A stretch of 33,379 bases of DNA from Acetobacterium sp. (lineage in GTDB: Bacteria; Bacillota; Clostridia; Eubacteriales; Eubacteriaceae). Positions 30,861 to 33,379 of this stretch are shown here, piece after piece (position 1 is the first letter of the stretch; each line of letters begins with the position of its first letter). The notes under the pieces are model-generated. The model did no database searches and was not told the origin of the DNA. It saw nothing but the letters and a program-made list of their open reading frames with translations. The translations under genes and the position numbers were made by a program. The stretch is from assembly GCF_030652775.1 (NCBI RefSeq), contig NZ_JAUSPS010000078.1, positions 1 through 33,379 of the forward strand. The letters run 5' to 3'.

Positions 30861-32342
30861 ATGCTGGAGAAGATTGATTTAGGGGTAACAATTGACAAAG
30901 AAACCTACCGCTTGGAAAAAGAGCGGCTGACGATTCGGTTAGGGGAGCTGCAACGGACGCTTCACGATATGGGGATACCGGTTTTAATTCTGTTCGAAGG
31001 TTGGGATGCGGCCGGGAAGGGAACCCTGATTAATGAATTGCTGATGCCGATGGATCCGCGATCCTTCCGGGTTCATAATTTTAAAAAGCAGGAAAATGAG
31101 GATGAGATATTCCGTCCATTCTTATGGCGCTATTGGACAAAGACCCCGGAGAAAGGTCAGATCGCCATTTTTAATCGCAGTTATTACAGTGATCTGATCT
31201 ATCGTAAATCCATTGATGCGCTGAACATGCAGGGACTGATGAAACAGGCCAATGAATTTGAACAGACGCTTTCCGATGATGGGATGATTATTTTTAAGTT
31301 CTTTATTCACATCAGCAAAAAAGAACAAAAAAGACGGTTTAACAAACTACTTGGAAACGATGCCACGGCCTGGCGGGTTACGCCCCGGGATGAAAAAGAA
31401 AACAAACACTACAATAAACTCTATAAAAAGGTCAATCGGGGTCTGGAACTGACTGACAATGATTGTGCTCCCTGGGTAATCATCGAAGGCGAGCAAAAAG
31501 ACTATGCCCTGATTAAGGTCTTGAGTGTCCTGGAAATACGACTGGAAAAAGCTATTGAAGCAGCGAAAATGGCGCCAGCGGTTGAGCTTAAACCGCTGAT
31601 CCACGAGGGAGACATGCCTTTCCAATCTAAAATACTGGATGGGATTGCGCTGGATCAGGTCGTCAGTGAAGAAGAATATCAGCTCCAAATAAAAGAATGC
31701 CAGAAAAAAATCCGCTTGCTCCAATACGAGTTGTATCGGCGCCGAATTCCGCTGATTGTCGGCTTTGAAGGCTGGGATGCTGGCGGCAAAGGCGGTTGTA
31801 TTAAGCGGCTGACCCGCAATCTCGATCCCCGGGGGTATACCGTTTACCCCACCGCCAGCCCCAGTGATATTGAAAGAAAGCACCATTATCTCTGGCGCTT
31901 TTGGCGGGATATTCCCAAAAATGGTCATCTGGGCGTATGGGATCGAACCTGGTATGGTCGGGTAATGGTGGAGCCGATTGAAGGGTTTTGTAGCCGGGAA
32001 GAGTATGAACGCAGTTATCGGGAAATCAATGAATTTGAAAAGCAACTTTCCGACTGGGGTGCCATCGTCATAAAATTCTGGTTGCAAATTGATCAAGATG
32101 AACAATTACGGCGGTTTACCGGTCGTGAGGAGAATCCTGATAAGGAATGGAAAATCACCGATGAAGACTGGCGAAACCGGGATAAATGGGAGGTTTATAA
32201 AATCGCCGTGGATGAAATGCTGTTGAAGACATCAACCGTCAATGCCCCCTGGATTATTGTGGAAGCTCAGAATAAGTATTACGCCAGGATTAAAGTTCTC
32301 AACGAAACGATTGCTGCCATCGAAAAACGTTTAAACGATTAG
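30861..32342 (+). CDS. pap: Polyphosphate:AMP phosphotransferase (tandem PPK2 domains)
   Basis: A 493-residue protein made of two PPK2 domains. Domain 1 (about 20-240) has F-E-G-W-D-A-A-G-K-G (Walker A), R-x-H-N-F-K-K and the lid/Walker B-like F-N-R-S-Y-Y-S-D. Domain 2 (about 270-490) has F-E-G-W-D-A-G-G-K-G-G, Y-P-T-A-S-P-S, L-W-R-F-W-R and W-D-R-T-W-Y-G-R-V-M-V-E-P. The fused form of about 500 residues is typical of PAP-type class II PPK2, which makes ADP from AMP and polyphosphate. AGGAGG lies 5 nt upstream of the ATG. Stand-alone gene between a terminator and a non-coding stretch. In other known fused forms one half is catalytic; which half works here is not certain from the sequence. Confidence 0.93.
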   Translation: MLEKIDLGVTIDKETYRLEKERLTIRLGELQRTLHDMGIPVLILFEGWDAAGKGTLINELLMPMDPRSFRVHNFKKQENEDEIFRPFLWRYWTKTPEKGQIAIFNRSYYSDLIYRKSIDALNMQGLMKQANEFEQTLSDDGMIIFKFFIHISKKEQKRRFNKLLGNDATAWRVTPRDEKENKHYNKLYKKVNRGLELTDNDCAPWVIIEGEQKDYALIKVLSVLEIRLEKAIEAAKMAPAVELKPLIHEGDMPFQSKILDGIALDQVVSEEEYQLQIKECQKKIRLLQYELYRRRIPLIVGFEGWDAGGKGGCIKRLTRNLDPRGYTVYPTASPSDIERKHHYLWRFWRDIPKNGHLGVWDRTWYGRVMVEPIEGFCSREEYERSYREINEFEKQLSDWGAIVIKFWLQIDQDEQLRRFTGREENPDKEWKITDEDWRNRDKWEVYKIAVDEMLLKTSTVNAPWIIVEAQNKYYARIKVLNETIAAIEKRLND

Positions 32343-32741
32343 GTTAGCACTTTGGAATAGCTTGATAATAACCGCTACTAAAGGTTGACACTTAAAACAA
32401 TCACGCCGGCTAGTCGTGATCGATGAACTGGCGTGAAATAAATGAAAGATTAATGATTGAGATCATTAATTATGCGACTTATTGAATAAAAATGATTAAA
32501 TGTTTTCGCTTATGGGTATATCTTTTAAAGTATATCAAGATTTAGCCTTTGTTTTTCAATGGAAAGCAAAAATCAGGAAAAATAATTAACCGTGGGATCA
32601 AAAAAAAACCACAAATGATTAAACATTTAAGGCCAATAGATCTTTTCACAAAAAGATCTATTGTTATTCACTGAAAACGTTTAATTTACTTGATAAGTCG
32701 GGTATAATGAATTCAATGATTTTAATAGAAAGGAGTTGTAC
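32343..32741 (+). promoter_or_regulatory. Non-coding region with two inverted repeats and the Lrp-gene promoter
   Basis: About 400 nt without a gene. TCACGCC/GGCGTGA (32401-32407/32429-32435) forms a loose hairpin that may end the pap transcript. AATAGATCTTTT/AAAAGATCTATT (32635-32646/32651-32662) is a perfect 12-bp inverted repeat with a CACA loop. It is followed by the promoter TTTAAT (32680-32685), 17 nt, TATAAT (32703-32708) for the regulator gene. The second repeat could be a terminator or an operator upstream of the promoter. Confidence 0.6.
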
Positions 32742-33185
32742 ATGGATTCAATTGACATTGAAATCCTAAAGCTGTTGCAAAAAAATGCCAGAGTCACGGC
32801 TTCCGAAATTGCCAGTGAAGTGAGCTTATCGGTTCCTGCAATCAGCGAACGAATACGAAAATTAGACTCTTCGGGAATCATACAGAAATATACGGTGATT
32901 TTATCGACTCAGAAAATGAATAAAAATTTGGTTGCCTATATGTTTATATCACTTAAGCATCCAAGTTTCATTGAGGGATTTGTCGCATTAGTAGAAGATG
33001 AGAGTGAGATCATTGAATGTGATTATCTGGCCGGAGATTATGATTATTTAATTAAAATTATTACCAAAGATACCCAGAGTTTAGAAATGGTTCTAAATTG
33101 CATTAAAACAGTTCCCGGGGTACAAAAGACGAAAACGATTGTAACCCTGTCAACCGTTAAGAATACATATTCGATTCTTCCCTAA
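32742..33185 (+). CDS. Lrp/AsnC-family transcriptional regulator
   Basis: A 147-residue regulator. The start ATG 32742 follows AAGGAG by 6 nt (an in-frame TTG at 32736 is rejected). Residues 1-60 are an AsnC-type winged helix-turn-helix (D-I-E-I-L-K-L-L-Q-K-N-A-R-V-T-A-S-E-I-A, then S-V-P-A-I-S-E-R-I-R-K-L-D-S-S-G-I-I). Residues 65-145 form the RAM effector domain (C-D-Y-L-A-G-D-Y-D-Y-L-I-K, V-P-G-V-Q-K-T-K-T). Such proteins respond to amino acids and often regulate neighbours; the next gene lies outside the window, so no target can be named. The inverted repeat at 32635-32662 is a candidate self-binding site. Confidence 0.93.
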   Translation: MDSIDIEILKLLQKNARVTASEIASEVSLSVPAISERIRKLDSSGIIQKYTVILSTQKMNKNLVAYMFISLKHPSFIEGFVALVEDESEIIECDYLAGDYDYLIKIITKDTQSLEMVLNCIKTVPGVQKTKTIVTLSTVKNTYSILP

Positions 33186-33379
33186 GAAGATGATAATGTG
33201 TAAAGGTTTTAAATCAAGATATTCAAATTTAAATTATAATAGGTAATTGCGAAATGAAAAAGATTTGGAGCTCAGAAAATTCGGTGGTAAGAGCCAGACA
33301 GAATTCGTGAAGTCGGAAGGAAACGGAACAACAAAACAATTAAAATGTTGAAGAAGATGAAAAAAGAGCGCAAAAATAA
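33186..33379. other. 3' end of window, no gene recognised
   Basis: AT-rich sequence with only short open frames. A purine-rich stretch at about 33280-33335 (GGTGGTAAGAGCCAGACAG and following) might belong to a structured leader of the next gene, but I could not match it to a known riboswitch. Confidence 0.4.

Noticed and set aside
31347..32105. Long minus-strand open frame (252 codons)
   Set aside because: Antisense to the second half of the PPK2 gene; no family motif or start site.
33240..33379. Riboswitch (for example cobalamin) at the window end
   Set aside because: Some purine-rich boxes look suggestive, but the required conserved blocks could not be aligned.
1..33379. tRNA or rRNA genes
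   Set aside because: No cloverleaf with a GTTCRA-type T-arm box plus anticodon stem and no rRNA core sequence was noticed on either strand by eye.

Overview
The window looks like a chromosomal segment of a low-to-mid-GC anaerobic clostridial Firmicute, most likely an Acetobacterium-type acetogen. That rests on the gene content (ChW-repeat surface proteins, c-di-GMP-I riboswitches, GldA, a PPK2-type polyphosphate enzyme, strong AGGAGG ribosome sites). The genus is an inference; the class is better supported.

Layout. 1-2.2 kb is a worn accessory zone: a deleted and frameshifted dprA remnant, a broken RelE-like toxin, then two intact-looking toxin-antitoxin pairs on the minus strand, each with a sigma-A promoter overlapped by an inverted-repeat operator. 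At 2.3-5.8 kb a promoter and a c-di-GMP-I (GEMM) riboswitch precede an uncharacterised four-gene operon (small membrane protein, zinc-ribbon protein with a propeller-like C-terminus, DUF2085-like membrane protein, single-pass membrane protein), closed by a 21-bp-arm terminator.

6.0-21.7 kb is dominated by three paralogous secreted proteins (1800, 1930 and 617 aa). They share a signal peptide, three ChW repeats, a beta-helix-like stalk and a Pro-rich linker, but end in unrelated modules: a six-copy repeat of about 143 residues plus Ig-like domains; Ig-like/FN3 domains plus an HExxH metallopeptidase; and a short helical domain. All three genes carry the same 18-bp element at the same distance from an extended -10, which argues for one regulator. 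Between the second and third lie a RAYT transposase, REP-like repeats and a relB/yafQ module whose toxin gene is frameshifted.

22-33.4 kb is mostly housekeeping and signalling: gldA and a ferredoxin-like aldo/keto reductase converging on one terminator, pgi, a membrane EAL protein with a degenerate GGDEF site under a second c-di-GMP-I riboswitch, a LiaF-like protein, an HD-domain protein, isocitrate dehydrogenase, polyphosphate:AMP phosphotransferase and an Lrp/AsnC regulator. REP-like clusters recur after the small gene at 22.06 kb and after pgi.

Taken together, the window carries c-di-GMP control at two loci on either side of a co-regulated set of wall-associated adhesin-like proteins, one of which is a protease. 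A c-di-GMP-linked surface attachment/processing system is a reasonable hypothesis but is not proven by the sequence.
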